From Trueperaceae bacterium (GTDB taxonomy: Bacteria > Deinococcota > Deinococci > Deinococcales > Trueperaceae), in contig PAMQ01000018.1 of the NCBI GenBank assembly GCA_002707365.1, forward strand, positions 1 through 64,000: a DNA stretch of 64,000 bases. Reading direction: 5' to 3'. Under the pieces are notes generated by a model. It made no database searches and was not told the origin of the DNA. It worked only from the letters and a program-made list of their open reading frames with translations. This document shows, one piece after another, positions 63,970-64,000 of this stretch. Numbering within the stretch: the stretch's first letter is position 1; every line of letters starts with the position of its first letter. The position numbers and the translations under genes are program-made.

Positions 63970-64000
63970 AGTGATGTAACAGTATCCTGTCCCCGAATTT

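Noticed and set aside
1-64000. CRISPR array, insertion sequence, prophage or integron
   Set aside because: No regular short repeats, transposase, integrase or phage structural genes were seen in any frame.

Overview
This window looks like part of a chromosome from an uncultured, free-living bacterium with two membranes. Support for two membranes: an outer-membrane beta-barrel candidate ending in phenylalanine (58180-59487) sits beside a LolA-like lipoprotein-carrier-type protein and a LolD/MacB-type ABC system (58180-63861). Many secreted proteins have signal peptides ending in Ala-Gln. TTG and GTG starts are frequent. Several first genes lack a Shine-Dalgarno sequence and instead have a -10-like hexamer 5-8 bases before the start codon, as in leaderless transcription. 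That trait, a Fasciclin protein with an Ala-Gln signal peptide and a eukaryote-like IleRS would suit a marine relative of Deinococcota (Trueperaceae-like). This is a weak guess made without any database search.

Layout. Bases 1-555 hold the 5' part of an MFS transporter gene (minus strand). Bases 763-6249 (plus) hold a catabolic-looking cluster: PhyH-family dioxygenase, sulfatase, PhzF-like enzyme, beta-propeller protein, second PhyH dioxygenase. Bases 6811-10746 (plus) encode a three-subunit molybdenum hydroxylase (FAD, 2x[2Fe-2S] and Mo subunits) with a MoaD-like protein. It is followed on the minus strand by an amidase with its small AtzG-like partner (10775-12393). Next come a DinB-like protein, ileS, a small unknown ORF, araA, tRNA-Val(CAC), an FAD oxidoreductase and a 2-hydroxyacid dehydrogenase (12588-21131).

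Bases 21163-33034 are a mosaic of short transcription units on both strands: a large anchored secreted protein with a decayed zincin motif, a PhyH gene interrupted by an in-frame TGA, a secreted metallo-beta-lactamase/lamin-tail protein, a phosphodiesterase, a GH116-like glycosidase with a PhyH gene, a Fasciclin protein ending at a perfect 40-bp palindrome, a zinc-ribbon protein and a coupled pair of PhyH genes. Bases 33165-36814 encode a heterodimeric ABC exporter with one degenerate ATP site.

Bases 37027-41845 (minus) are a sugar ABC importer operon (binding protein, two permeases) ending in an FG-GAP/ASPIC-UnbV protein. A LysR regulator (42021-42962) is divergent from gltBD (43138-49177), with a palindromic operator between them. 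Then follow a MATE/MOP-like transporter, a Bcr/CflA-type MFS transporter, three medium-chain dehydrogenases, an SDR lacking its catalytic residues, and a second amidase (49250-57876). The window closes with the envelope export cassette.

How the genes may work together: the content suggests a scavenger of dissolved organic matter. It has sugar uptake, glycosidase, arabinose isomerase, sulfatase, amidases, a heterocycle- or aldehyde-oxidising Mo enzyme, many oxygenases and dehydrogenases, and ammonia assimilation through GOGAT. No insertion sequence, prophage, CRISPR array, rRNA or origin was seen. The most unusual features are the six PhyH loci, the secreted pseudo-protease-like protein, the SDR without its active site, and the ASPIC/UnbV protein in a sugar-transport operon.
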